The notes: generated by a model not told the origin, from the letters alone. A stretch of 64,000 bases of DNA from Cycas panzhihuaensis (GCA_023213395.1 CM041465.1:135229741-135293740); one strand, 5' to 3'. Shown: positions 24,399 to 36,776, numbered from the stretch's first letter. Numbers and translations are program-made.

Positions 24399-24822
24399 TG
24401 TTGGAAATAAATGGAGCTAAACTAAGCTTTTATACCAAATGTTGGAAAAAGAATTGTAGGGAGAACATGGCAGAACATATACAAAAATCACATAGATCAA
24501 TATTGCATCATAGCATTATAGCTTCAACATGAAAGTACTTTGTATTCAATTCATATTGTAGTGAAGAGAGTTACAAATTTCTCAATAAGGGCGGTGTTTA
24601 AAGACACCAGGGTTGTACACCTCTCAATATTTATAATTTTGGAAGAAGAGGGAAATTTCTCAACCCCTGAAATTTAAATTACAGTAAAATAATACTAACT
24701 TAACTTAAATTAACATTAACTTACCTACACATGTTGAGTACCCATATGTGTAAATTGAAGATGATGAGGTGTGCTTCCCTAGTTGGAAGGTAAGAGTGGA
24801 GTGATGACTATTAACTCTAATA
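24399..24822 (-). repeat. 3' LTR of the non-autonomous element
   Basis: Aligned with 31,740-32,213 throughout: TGTTGGAAATAAAT at the left end, GAGAACATGG, ATCAATATTGCATCATAGCA, AGTGAAGAGAGTTA, ACACATGTTGAG, and GACTATTAACTC at the right end. On the minus strand it starts TATTAGAG (a canonical TG start mutated to TA) and ends CCAACA. A minus-strand TATAAATA lies at 24,628-24,635, supporting the orientation. Confidence 0.9.
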
Positions 24823-24834
24823 TTCTCCCCCTTA
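24823..24834 (-). promoter_or_regulatory. Polypurine tract
   Basis: On the minus strand the tract reads TTAAGGGGGAGAAT and directly abuts the 3' LTR. This is the classic copia-type primer for plus-strand DNA synthesis. Confidence 0.8.
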
Positions 24835-25700
24835 ATGGTTATCACGAATAGTTGTATCTTCTCTTTGAACTTATGAAATTTGTATTTGAAAAAAACTTTA
24901 AAATTCTGATCTTTATTAACTTGATCTTTATCAACTCTTTTCATCTTTATAGCCACATATATCTCTTTACCATGGAATGATGTAAAAAAACTGTAAGTAA
25001 CAGATACTTGATTTATACAAAAAAGAATAGCTGTAACTTTGACTTTAACTTCTGGAAATTTAACTTTGACTATCATATCATTAGGTCTCTTTTCTGTCAT
25101 ATTATAAGATTCATTCTCCTCCTCAAATAGAGAATCAGGTATTTGTGTAGCAAGTTGGTCCTACATTTAATTTGAATCTTCATAGGTATTGTCATTATAA
25201 TTCACATGTTCTGTCACTTGTCTCATATGCTTATCAAAAATAACATCAAATACATTAAGGGTATCTTCCCCATAAGTAGAAATCAAAATATCCCATACAG
25301 ATTTAGAAGTAGTTAATTCAGAAACTCTAGAAAAAATATCATCATTTATAATGCAAAATAATAAATCAAAAACTTTATTATCCTTTCTAAATTTTTCTTT
25401 AATATTAAGACCACATTCATGTTATAAATACTTCAAAAGATCATGTTCAATAAAATAGTCTTGTATAGTCCTATATCATTGTGAAAAATTATGCCTATTG
25501 AATATAAGAAATTGTGCCATTTGATCAAGAAAAACTTTAGTACATAAAATGTATGCTTTTAACAAATCAAAAAGTCAATAAATGATAAACTTATGTGATG
25601 TCAAATACACTCTTTTTAATGTAATGTAATGCCTTTTAGAAAGTGAATGCAAATAAGAAAATGACCTTTTAAACAATGATGAAATAAAAAATACCTTTCA
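24835..25700 (-). pseudogene. Copia-like gag remnant
   Basis: On the minus strand, frames at about 25,420-25,200 read KEKFRKDNKVFDLLFCIIND, then FSRVSELTTSKSVWDIL and STYGED. This is the pattern of the copia Gag (UBN2-type) segment, where a helix precedes a Ser/Thr-K-xx-W-x-x-L motif. Two stops occur just after (about 25,168 and 25,162). The frame at 25,100-24,705 then continues into the LTR as a lysine-rich sequence without recognisable motifs. Gag normally coats the element RNA. Here it lies next to the PPT rather than next to the PBS, so pol appears deleted or never present. Confidence 0.55.
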
Positions 25701-25791
25701 ATAAGTGTATGCCATTTGAAAATGAATGAACTAAATGCAACCTTTATAGGTGCAATAAAGAAATAAATTTTTCAATAATGATAAATGCTTT

Positions 25792-27597
<1,806 letters not shown>

Positions 27598-27600
<3 letters not shown>

Positions 27601-29060
27601 TTTGGAAAGTATATGAACTAAGCATAATAAGGAAATGATCATTTCAATAATGATAAAAATGGCTTTTTAATAAGTGTACCTTTTAAATAAACTTTGAAAT
27701 AAAATGAATATAAGAGCAAATTTGAATGTAATAAATATCCTAAGTAAATCTGAAATAAACTTTGATGATAAAAAGAATAATCATTAACCTTTTAATTCTT
27801 CAAATGAATAAATATAAACTCTTAATGCAATAAATCCTTAACATTGATGATAATATATAATGCTGAAATAGAAATGTATATGTGTATTTTCACTTTGACA
27901 TATAAAGAATATGAATAAATTTTTGAACAAAAAGTATTATACTTCTTAAAAGAAAGGTTTAAAGGATAACCTTAAGTTGGATAAATTTAAAAGTATACTA
28001 AACAATGTCAGAATAACATAAAACTTCACCAGTATGAAGATTAATAAAATATGTATCCAATAGAACTAACCTTTTTGAAAACAGGTTTATATAAGTCAAT
28101 ATTTGAATAATTCAAAGGTATAGGCCTCTTTTGAGGCATAATAGGAGCAAGGAGCTTAAAAACTTATAAAAATGTTAATAAAACTTTATAGAATTCTATA
28201 AAGATGATCAAATATATCTTGGAGAGCTTCTTAATATATTTTCAATTGAAATTTTTGAGAAATACTATACATGAAATGTGTAATTATGGCAGGTTTAAGG
28301 TAATTAAGTACCTCTCCTTTAATGCTTTTGAAAATCAGTAAAAATATGTTAAAATGTATAAAAAACTATGTCAGTTTGAAGGGGAATGAATTAGATTCCC
28401 AACAAAACTAACAAAATTAAATTCTGATATAAAACAAAGAAGTTATAACAAAAATGGCAACATGTACCTTTATGTAAAAATGTTTAAAAAAATACTAAAA
28501 ACCACTAAAGTGCCATTTTCGGCGATTAAAATAATGATCAAAATGAATTCAAAAAAATAAAATAAAAGTTGGGTAATGAAGTTTATTGAACGTAGATCAC
28601 TGTAGAATAGATCCATATAGAAAATAATCCCCCGATAGTAAAATATAATCAGTTCAAAAAATGATTTTATAAAAAAGTAAAATAAAAGCTCAAAAAATGA
28701 ATAATCAAGTTTAAATTATCTGAAACGGGGTCAAATCAAATCGAAATTGGTCATATGACCAGTCAAAACTAATTTACAAAAAATTTCTGATGTAATGAAA
28801 CTAGTTTCATCAGAAATTGATGACTAAGTGAGGAGTTATGGCAAAAATTTGCTAGTAACCCTATGTAAAGTAAAAAATAAAAAGGAAAAGGTTTGTAAAA
28901 ATGATGAGTCCCTTTTGAGGTGACTAATGGTCACATGAAAAGGGAATATGACTAGGGGGAAAATCTTAACGAGGTTAGGTTTTTTTTCTTTAAGCGTTCA
29001 GATTTCAAATTATATAAAATTTAATTAAATTTGTTAAACTTTGTGAAAAATAAAAAATAA
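27598..29060. other. AT-rich interior of the non-autonomous element
   Basis: No coding domain was recognised. Short motifs (TTTCAATAATGATAAA, AATAAGTGTA) also occur left of the TA tract (25,700-25,790), so the tract may have expanded within an older AT-rich repeat. Two palindromes lie at 28,749-28,818. Confidence 0.5.
28749..28818. repeat. Two adjacent palindromes
   Basis: GGTCATATGACC (28,749-28,760) is a perfect 12-bp palindrome. At 28,782-28,818, AATTTCTGATG and CATCAGAAATT flank AAACTAGTTT, giving a near-perfect palindrome broken only by a five-base insertion (TAATG, 28,793-28,797). Confidence 0.85.
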
Positions 29061-29079
29061 CAATTTTGAAACGTGAAGG

Positions 29080-29315
29080 TGTGTGTAGCCACTGTCGTTG
29101 CTGTGTAGACGTCGTCATTGTTGTACAGACGTCATTGGACCAGCACGTGGACAGGCGATTACATAGGGGCAGAGAGATTTGCACGCGGCCTCTGCGCTCT
29201 GCTACACTGCTTATAGAGACCTGTACGTGGACTTGCGATCTGTGATGAAGGTGAAGATCATTGAAGAGCCAATGTCTAAGGCAATATGGATAGAGGGGAT
29301 GGAGGCTGATAGCTT
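29080..29315 (+). other. GC-rich segment before the captured ACLB piece
   Basis: This stretch is clearly richer in G and C than its AT-rich surroundings (for example GACGTCGTCATTG and GCACGCGGCCTCTGCGC). Open frames exist on both strands: 29,179-29,430 (+) includes VKIIEEPMSKAIWIEGMEAD, and 29,364-29,005 (-) is another. The composition and its junction with the ACLB piece suggest another captured host segment, but I do not recognise the source. Confidence 0.4.
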
Positions 29316-29870
29316 GGAATACTTGTTCACTCAAGTATTGAGGCTGCCTGTAATGCTCATCCAACTCTCGATGTCTTCATCAATTTTGCATCATTTAGAA
29401 GTGCGTCAGCTTCTTCTATGTCTGCACTGATTATAATAGTAACTATAATAGCTGAGGGTGTTCTTAAAGGAGACACAAAGCAGCTAATTGCATATGCCTG
29501 AACTAATAATAAGGTTATTATTGGGCCTATTATAGTTGGTAGCATTCAGGCTGGAGCATTTAAAATTGGTGACATGACAGGCACAATTAATAACATTATT
29601 CAGTGCAAGTTGTATAGGCCTGGATCTATTGGATTTATTTCTAAATCAGGGGGAATGTCAAATGAACTCTATAGCATAATTGTACGTGTCATAGATGGGA
29701 TATATGAAGGTATTGCAATTGGTGGAGATGTGTTTCCTGGTTCAACATTATTTGATCATGTTTTGCAGTTTAACAATATTCCACAGATTAAGATGATGGT
29801 TGTTCTTAGGGAACTTGGTGGTAGAGACAAGTATTCTCTAGTTAAAGCCTTGAAACAGAGGAAGGTAGAA
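29316..29870 (+). pseudogene. ACLB: Captured ATP-citrate lyase subunit B fragment, intronless
   Basis: One frame from about 29,316 reads like the N-terminal, ATP-grasp-related part of plant ATP-citrate lyase beta chain. It contains HPTLDVFINFASFRS, TKQLIAYA, NNKVIIGP, GSIQAGAFKIGD, NNIIQCKLYRPGS, SKSGGMSNELY, DGIYEGIAIGGDVFPGST and FNNIPQIKMMVVL, followed by LGGRDKYSLVKALK. The enzyme makes cytosolic acetyl-CoA from citrate. About 185 residues are collinear with no intron and no frameshift. The single disabling change is TGA at 29,499-29,501, where the family has arginine (CGA to TGA would explain it). A short in-frame gap lies near 29,435. The catalytic C-terminal half is absent. It lies antisense to the retrotransposon that carries it. 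The contiguous exons imply capture from spliced RNA. Confidence 0.88.
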
Positions 29871-29960
29871 AAACATGGGGATCAAACTTGCATTCTATGG
29901 GATATTACAACTAACCATCGACTAGAAGTAGCTAAGTCTGCATGTCAACAAGAAACATAG
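29871..29960 (+). pseudogene. Fused piece resembling G-protein beta subunit (WD40)
   Basis: In the same frame as the ACLB piece, the residues switch to HGDQTCILWDITT (29,874-29,912) and then NHRLEV and a short tail ending at a TAG (29,958-29,960). GDQTCxLWDxTT is the wording of one WD40 blade of the heterotrimeric G-protein beta subunit, and no ACLB region reads like this. The similarity covers only about 13-18 residues, so another WD40 protein is possible. The tail (AKSACQQET) is unassigned. Confidence 0.55.
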
Positions 29961-30256
29961 AGTATTCAAAATGTAAAATTCAGGATTGAGAGCAAACCCT
30001 TGTTATTTTATATATTCTTTTATTTTTGCTTTTTATTTAAAGAGCACACTCTAAGTTTTCAAAGAAACTTTAAATGTTCCAAATACTTTTTTTTATTAGG
30101 AAGTATATTATTTGGCTCTTGGAATACCGGACTTGGAATACCTTACAGTGACTTATGTTTGATTTTCTCTGTTCGTTTTTAGCTAATATATGGAGATAAT
30201 ATCTATGGCATGCAAGCAAATGACAATATATAGCATATAAATAGTTATAATGAAAA

Positions 30257-30260
<4 letters not shown>

Positions 30261-30305
<45 letters not shown>
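30261..30305. repeat. (TA)n microsatellite
   Basis: About 21 TA units follow ATATTATATATA. A shorter TA tract lies at about 30,654-30,672. Confidence 0.95.
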
Positions 30306-30307
<2 letters not shown>

Positions 30308-30344
30308 TAGATAAATATGAAGAATCTATATCAAAAATTAGCAG

Positions 30345-30491
30345 GCACTAGAAGGCAGCAGGAAGGTTCGTTTTGCAACAACAAAGGCTTTGTACAATGC
30401 TCTGAAGCAACCCTTGATTCCCAGATTCAAAGCTTCATCAAGAAGAAAGAGGACTTTTAATGACAAAGATAAAAAAACTTGGATAAACTGA
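30345..30491 (+). pseudogene. Short open fragment, possibly a third captured exon piece
   Basis: After a stop at 30,339-30,341, a frame of 48 codons reads ALEGSRKVRFATTKALYNAL, then KQPLIPRFKASSRRKRTFND, ending at TGA 30,489-30,491. Its composition (few AT-rich codons, balanced residues) contrasts with the AT-rich flanks and looks like genuine former coding sequence. I do not recognise the parent protein. It has the same strand as the ACLB piece. Confidence 0.4.
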
Positions 30492-31719
30492 GAATAACTA
30501 TTGATAGTAAATGTTGAAAAAGACATTTTTTTTTGTTTTCTGTCTACTTTGGCAAAGTGAGTTAAGGAACTCTTGCTTGAAATATATAACAGATCTTGTA
30601 AATATATTGATAAAAAACTATATCAAATAAAAAAATAATACTAATAAAAAATCTATATATATATATATATATGTTTCAAATATAACAGATCTTTGGTATA
30701 TGATGTTGAGGACTTCTTAACAGAATAGATTATTGTGCTTATGCCCTTGTCTTTTTCTTCACAAAGCTTTCTTCATATAACTATAAGTAGTAGATACATT
30801 AACTCAAAAAACACATCAATGAAACTGGATCTTTTAAATATATTGACAAAATTATATCAAATAAAGAAAATGCATGTATATGTATCTGAAATATTTTCAA
30901 ATATGTTGCAGATATATTAGAAATATATGTTTAAATTTGAAAAAAATGTATGAAGAACCTAGTAAACGTAGTTGTAGTTGATTTCTTCAAACTTTCAAAT
31001 GCATTCTCCAATAGATGGATCTGCTGTATGTGCTTCAAAAGTTACAGATATGAAAAATGAACTTGAAAAATATGGTCAAATATATATTAAAAAATATAGA
31101 TTTGAAATAAAATATAATAGATCTGAACTAAATGTTACAAATCTATAACAAATATACTAGAAAATGTTGAAATAATTGCTGAAATAAGCAGATCTGAAAA
31201 AATGTAGCAGATCTGAAAGAAAACTTGATCAATATTATAGATCTTAAGCTAAATATTATGGATCTGACGTAAGTATAATAAATCTAAAAAATATAAGGCA
31301 GATCTTGAAGAAATATAGCTTAAATTTAAGAAAAAACTTATGTAAATATTGCATGCAAATGCAATGCTTCACAGATCTAAAAATATTTGATATATAGACA
31401 TAAATCTACTTGAAAAAATACTAAATATTTGATAAAAATGTAGATCTAAGAAAATATATCACAAATTTGAAGAAAACTTGAATAATATGTAGCTTGCTAC
31501 TGATCTCCTTCACAAATCTACACAAATTTATGAATAAATCTGAGATATCTTTGTTATTTATCAAATATAACTTAAGAATATATAAATCTTGATAAAATAA
31601 TATAAGAAACTTGCTGGAAAAAAAAACTTACAGAAAATAAATGTAACCAGTATTTTGCTTGTGAGCAAATCTACCTCAAAATCTTCTTACTTCTTTGAAA
31701 ATTTTCAACAGGCTAGTAA
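30492..31719. other. AT-rich leader region of the non-autonomous element
   Basis: No coding domain. Short motifs such as CAGATCTGAAA/TAGATCTAA and AATATA recur irregularly between about 31,020 and 31,460. Confidence 0.5.
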
Positions 31720-31739
31720 TCGACCACTCTGATACTAGA
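31720..31739 (-). promoter_or_regulatory. Primer-binding site, tRNA-iMet type
   Basis: On the minus strand the 5' LTR end CCAACA is followed by TCTAGTATCAGAGTGG, one mismatch from the TGGTATCAGAG complement of initiator tRNA-Met. The two-base gap between LTR and PBS is normal for copia elements. Confidence 0.75.
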
Positions 31740-32213
31740 TGTTGGAAATAAATTGAGTTAAACTAAGCTTTAATACCAAATGTTGGAAAAAATGTATGCC
31801 CAAGTAGCTCTGATACCAAATGTTGGAAAAATAATTACATGGAGAACATGATAGAATATATACAAAAATCATATAGATCAATATTGCATCATAGCATCAT
31901 ATCTTCAAAATAAAAGTACTTTGTATTCAATCCATATTATAGTGAAGAGAGTTATAAATTTCCTAATAAGGGTAGTGTCTAAAGACACCAGAGTTTCACA
32001 CCCCTTAATATTTATAATTTTGGGGGAGGAGGGAAATTCCTCAACCCCTATAATTTAATTTACAGTAAAATAATACTAACTTAACTCAAATTAATATTAA
32101 CTTACCTTAACTTACCTACACATGTTGAGCACTCATATGTGTAAATTGAAGATGATGAGGTGTGCTCCCCTAGTTGAAAGGTGGGAGTGGAATGATGACT
32201 ATTAACTCCAATA
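31740..32213 (-). repeat. 5' LTR of the non-autonomous element
   Basis: Partner of 24,399-24,822 but about 50 bp longer. Most of the excess comes from a short duplication near 31,791-31,829 that contains a PBS-like GCTCTGATACCA and a second TGTTGGAAAA, plus a repeated CTTACCTTAACTTACC at about 32,101-32,117. On the minus strand it starts TATTGGAG and ends CCAACA. ATATTTATA at about 32,009-32,017 gives a minus-strand TATA box. Confidence 0.9.
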
Positions 32214-33517
32214 AGCACTTTTCCTCTGGGAAATAAATAAACAATGAGGCCTTTTGAAAGGATACTATAATAGTTTAAACATCTACTACACAGAGGATCA
32301 ATCCAAACTATTATAGGGAAACACATCATAAAACTAATCTACTTGAAGTTGCTTAGGCTATGGGTTATATATTGGCGAAAATAATTTGTGTGTAAGGTCT
32401 TTGGTTGCTTAAGAAATCTTATAAAAGGTTGCAAATATAGGGGAGACTTGTGGAGAGCAAGTTCTCAATAACAAATGGTACTTACAAATAGATTACACTA
32501 TTAAGAAGGTGTCTCAAAAGTCCTTTTGATTGTTAACACAACTATGCATGGGAGAGATTATCTCGAGGCTCTATTAAGCCAAAGTGCATAAAAGGTACCA
32601 AGAGTTGCTTGACAAAAAGAGTCTATTTAGACTACAAATATGAATTTAGTATTCGAAAATAAATTTTTGGACTATAAACACTATTATGCTGGGAGAGAGT
32701 TATCTCTAGGTAACATGTGACAAAACTAAGTGTATTAATGGTATATTAATTACATTGATTAATAGCCATTTTGGGGTGTTTTAGAATATAGTGCATAAAA
32801 AATGAGCTACAGTAACGGTAATGTTCATTATGCAAGGTGATAGTTTATAAAATAAGTAATCCAATGGGATAAACTGGGTGAAAATTTGATACTTTAAAGC
32901 TAGATTGGAGTAATTATAAAAATAGGTCTTTCTATTATGTCATATTTCATTTTCATTTTTGAGAGTTAAAAATTTTCTTACTTTACCCTCATTCACCCAA
33001 ACCACTCTTGGGTTCACTTTAAGTAAATGAAAGTTTACATTTACATGCGGTTAAAGGTATTGGATTCATGGTATCAAGATAACTATATAGGCATAAGATC
33101 CGATAGGCTTCACCCTCTAATTTTTTTATAATTTAAATTTTTAGGATTTTGGAATTTTTTAGGGATTTAACCTATATTTTTAGATTTTGACTAAATAAGG
33201 TCTTATTGGAAGCTCATTTGTAGCTAGATCTCATGAAGGAAGGATGGATCTAGGAGATAAATCACTCACATGTACACAATGGTAATGGACAATGAAAAAG
33301 AAGATGAAACAAGATATGAGAGCAAGCTTGGAGGTGAGAATGAATAATGACTCCCTCCTTGAGATTTCACTTTTTATTATTGAGGGTGAGCATTAGGGTT
33401 AGGATTTTCTCACCTAATGACATAAAGTACATTTCATTAAGAGACTAATGCTAATAATATATCCTAAGGTCACATAATTAATCTACACAAATAACCTTGA
33501 TACATTAACCTCTTTCA
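32214..33517. other. Unclassified; right part may be the copia 3' LTR
   Basis: No coding similarity. TATGCATGGGAGAGATTATCTC (about 32,545) and TATGCTGGGAGAGAGTTATCTC (about 32,684) are a diverged direct repeat. TGGTATCAAGAT at about 33,070 resembles a PBS on the + strand. The sequence left of 33,517 ends ...CTCTTTCA beside a polypurine tract, so it may be the 3' LTR of the minus-strand copia element. I could not match it to a partner LTR. Confidence 0.35.
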
Positions 33518-33530
33518 ATCCCCCCCTTAA
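33518..33530 (-). promoter_or_regulatory. Polypurine tract of the copia element
   Basis: On the minus strand the site reads TTAAGGGGGGGATTG, immediately before TGAAAGAGG, a possible LTR start. This is the copia arrangement. Confidence 0.55.
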
Positions 33531-33743
33531 TGGTGGAAGTTCATTTTCAGAAAATCTATTTTATGAGGTCTTCATTTGATCCTCATTATTACATTAAAAT
33601 TTTAAATGACACTTTTGTGAGAAAACCCTCATGGGGAATAAAAACCCACGAACTTTCTAAGATCTATAGCCCATTTTATAAATCAAAATGGCTAAGGTGG
33701 CTCTTTGATGTAGCTTGATAGCCAAGCAACTTAAATGTGCACC

Positions 33744-33968
33744 TTAATCTACTAAGTCTCCATATGCTGTTTGGTCATTCCCTATGCCCTTTTGGGTTTT
33801 CACAGGTTTTGATTTTCTAAAACAAGTACAACCCTTATCCTTCCATGCCCACATGGAGTTTTTACAAAGAGGATAGAGCAGAGACTTACTCTTATTCTTC
33901 TGCGCCCACAAGGGGTTTTCACGAAGAGAATAGAGTATGATGATCCTGTTGCCATCTTCTTTGATCAA
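33744..33968 (-). repeat. 3' untranslated repeats of the copia element
   Basis: Two diverged units of about 60 bp (around 33,831-33,885 and 33,892-33,945) share GCCCACA(T/A)GG(A/G)G and TTTTCACGAAGAG-like wording, and a weaker third lies near 33,783. A minus-strand frame is open here but reads as the repeat and not as a known protein. Confidence 0.5.
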
Positions 33969-33989
33969 TCAAAGATGGAGGCCCTAAGG

Positions 33990-35933
33990 CTGAGCTGCAT
34001 ACGAAACTGTTCAAACTTCACCTCTTTGCAATGGTTTGGTGAAGATATTGGCCACTTAATCTGCTGTGGGATAGTAATCTAATTGAATTGTATCGTCATA
34101 AACAAGTTCCCTAATCCTATGGACTTTTGTACTTATGTGTTTGTTACGATCATAAAATATAGGATTTTTTGCCATATAGATTACTGATTGATTATCCATA
34201 TGAAGACTTGTAGGACTTATTTGGGTGATATTCAATGTTTCCAATAATTTTCTCAGCCATATCACCTCTTTACTGGTCTCAGATGCAACAATGTATTCAG
34301 CTTCGGCAGTTGAATCTGTAACTATCTCCTGCCGTTTGGATCTCCATGATATTGGTACTTTTCTAAGAAACGTTACATACTCAGACATAGATATTCCCGT
34401 ATCTTTATCTCCTACAAAGTATGAGTCTATGTATGCAGAAAGCTTAAAGTCTGAATTAGGTTCATACAACGGACTATATTTGTTGGTCGTCTTAAGGTAT
34501 CTCAACACTCACACTACTGCCTGCCAATGATTCTGCTTAGGATTTGTCATGTAACGAGCAAGAATGCTGATAGAGTATATGATATATGGCCTTGTATTAG
34601 TAGTGTAGATGAGACTACCTACAAGTTTCCTATAGAGTGTTGTATCTGTCTCCCTAGTGTTACCTTCAGCTGAGAGTTTGGTGTTAGGATCCATAGGTAA
34701 CATCACTAGTCAAGCATCTTCTAACTGAAACTTGGTTAGAAGATCATTGATGTATTTTTCTTGGGAGAAGAAAAATTTTCCATTCTTTTGTGTTACTTCA
34801 ATTCCCAAGTAATATTTCATCAAACTGATGTCAGATAATTTGAACGTTTTGCCAAGGTCCTTTTTCAGCTAGCTTATTGCCTGTTCACTATTACTCGTTA
34901 CTAGCATGTCATCCACAAAGATTATGAGATAAGTGACTTTATCCTTATGGCACTTGATGAACAACATTGTATCAATATCTTGATAGTCATAAACCTCGTA
35001 TCCAAGTTGCCTCATCCTTTCAGACAACTTGGCAAACCAAGCGTGAGGGGCTTGTTTAAGGCCATACAAGGACTTTCTGAGCCTGCAAACATTATGCTGT
35101 TGACCTTCGATCTCATATCCTTCTGACTAAGCCATGTAAATTTTTTCTTCAAGATCTCCATTGAGAAATGCAGTCTTAATATTGAGTTGGTGGATTTTCC
35201 AACCCTGTTGAGTAGCTAAGGCCACAAGAATTCTAATTGTAGGCCACTTGGTTATAGGTGCAAAGACTTCAGTGTAGTCGATGCCTTCCCTTTGTGTAAA
35301 TCCTTTAGCTACCAACCTCGCCTTGTGTTTTTCAAGGGTGCCATCTGATCTATATCTATTTTTGAGCACCCATTTATTTTGAACTACCTTTCTGCCAAGT
35401 GGTAGATCAACGAGCTCCCATGTACTGTTCTTGATAAGAGACTGGTACTCTTCGTTCATGGTGTTTCTCCAAACTGTATGCTTTACAACTTCTTGGTACG
35501 TTAAGGGCTCTTCATTAAGAGTAAGGTGCAATTCTGTTGGTTCAAGCTCAATATATAATGATTCCTGCATCCTTGCTTTATGGGCACTTCGAGTGCCAGT
35601 TTTTCCCACCTCATCTAGTCGTATATCCTTATTGAGCTGGCAGGCTTCTCGAGATCCTCGAGTTGGGAATGATGTCCTCATTTCCCTAACTTCTTGGTTC
35701 TCATCATGTTCGTTAAAATGATTATTTTGTGAGGAGGATGTTGATGTGCCTGAGGAAGATGGTCCTTCTACTACTATTTTGCCTTTGTTAATTGAAGGTG
35801 GAGATGATGGTTCTTCTATAATGGCTTTGCCTTTGTCAACTCTGCTATCTTCAAAAGATGGCGTTGGATGTGCACTCATTGGTTCAGAGTCATAACTTGT
35901 ATCCTCTAAGGCTCTATTGTCAGCTTCCAACAT
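33990..35933 (-). pseudogene. Ty1/copia reverse transcriptase and RNase H
   Basis: The frame at 35,933-35,127 holds the linker and RT start (NSTWELVDLP, KWVLKNRYRSDGTLEKHKAR, FAPITKWPTIRILVALA, KTAFLNGDLEEKIYMA). The next frame (35,069-34,869) has YGLKQAPHAWFAKL and the active site FVDDML at 34,908-34,919, still intact. RNase H runs from 34,706 to about 34,020: LVGSLIYTTNTRPYI, YIDSYFVGDKDTGIS, SWRSKRQEIVTDSTAEAEYI, LHMDNQSVIYMAKNP and NIFTKPLQRGEV. At least four in-frame stops separate these blocks, so it cannot be translated as one polyprotein. It copies element RNA into DNA when intact. Confidence 0.92.
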
Positions 35934-35984
35934 TTGGAGTAATTTATGTTTGCCCCCCCCCCCCCCCCTCCCAAATTTTAGAAT

Positions 35985-36731
35985 TTAAACATCATACTTG
36001 ATAACATTATTATAGCGACATGAGGGTACTATGGAGTCTAATTTAAGGAACTGATCCTCTGTCTCCGCAAAAATGACATCTCTAGTAACGATGATTTTTT
36101 GTTGTGAAGGTATAAAGACCTTATACCCTTTCTTATCCATAGGGTATCCAACAAAGATGCCTTTAAGTGCCATTAGCTGGAGTTTATTTTGATCTGCATC
36201 CAGAATATGGACATAGCATATAGAGCCAAAAATTCTAAAGTAGTGAACAATGGGGGCTTGTCCTGACCACTTTTCATTAGGTGATTATACTTCCTTTGAT
36301 GGGCTAACAACATTGATACAATAAATGACTGTCCAGATTGCTTCAGCCCATAGATAGGCAAGTACATTTTTATATATTAACATAACATGGGCTATGTTTA
36401 TGATTGTCTTGTTCATGTGCTCGACAACTCTATTTTGTTGTGGGGTACCTGCTACTGTTGTTTGATGCTTGATGCCATTGTCTCGAAGGTAGCTTTCAAA
36501 CTCATGTGAGGTATATTTACTACCATTATTAGTTCAAAGACATTTGAGTTGATAACCTGACTCTTTTTCAGTGAGGGCTTTGAATTCCTTGAATATACGC
36601 AATGCTTCATCTTTCTTGTGTAGAAAAGCTACCCATACTTTTCTAGTAAAATCATCAATAAAAGAGATATAATATAGCTTTCCCTTCAGTAAAGGAATGG
36701 CCATTGGCCCGCACAAATCAGAGTGTACCAA
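35985..36731 (-). pseudogene. Ty1/copia integrase core and C-terminal part
   Basis: The frame at 36,731-36,534 shows VHSDLCGPM (first catalytic Asp) and YYISFIDDFTRKVWV. After a stop come TNNGSKYTSHEFE, where TDNGxEY is usual, so the second Asp is Asn, and GTPQQNRVVEHMNKT with the catalytic Glu. The frame at 36,173-35,985 has KGIFVGYPMDKKGYKVF, the conserved copia GKxxGY-type C-terminal motif. The Asp to Asn change and several stops indicate loss of function. A poly-C of about 16 at 35,954-35,969 lies between this block and the RT block. Confidence 0.9.
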
Positions 36732-36776
36732 TTGTAATGGATGGCTTGATTTCCACTGACTTTTGGGAAAGGGTTA

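Noticed and set aside
29005-29364. 119-codon frame antisense to the ACLB piece
   Set aside because: It overlaps the better-supported ACLB fragment on the other strand and shows no recognisable domain.
33069-33081. TGGTATCAAGAT as a plus-strand PBS
   Set aside because: The match to initiator tRNA is only partial, no LTR end or gag follows, and the surrounding element runs on the minus strand.
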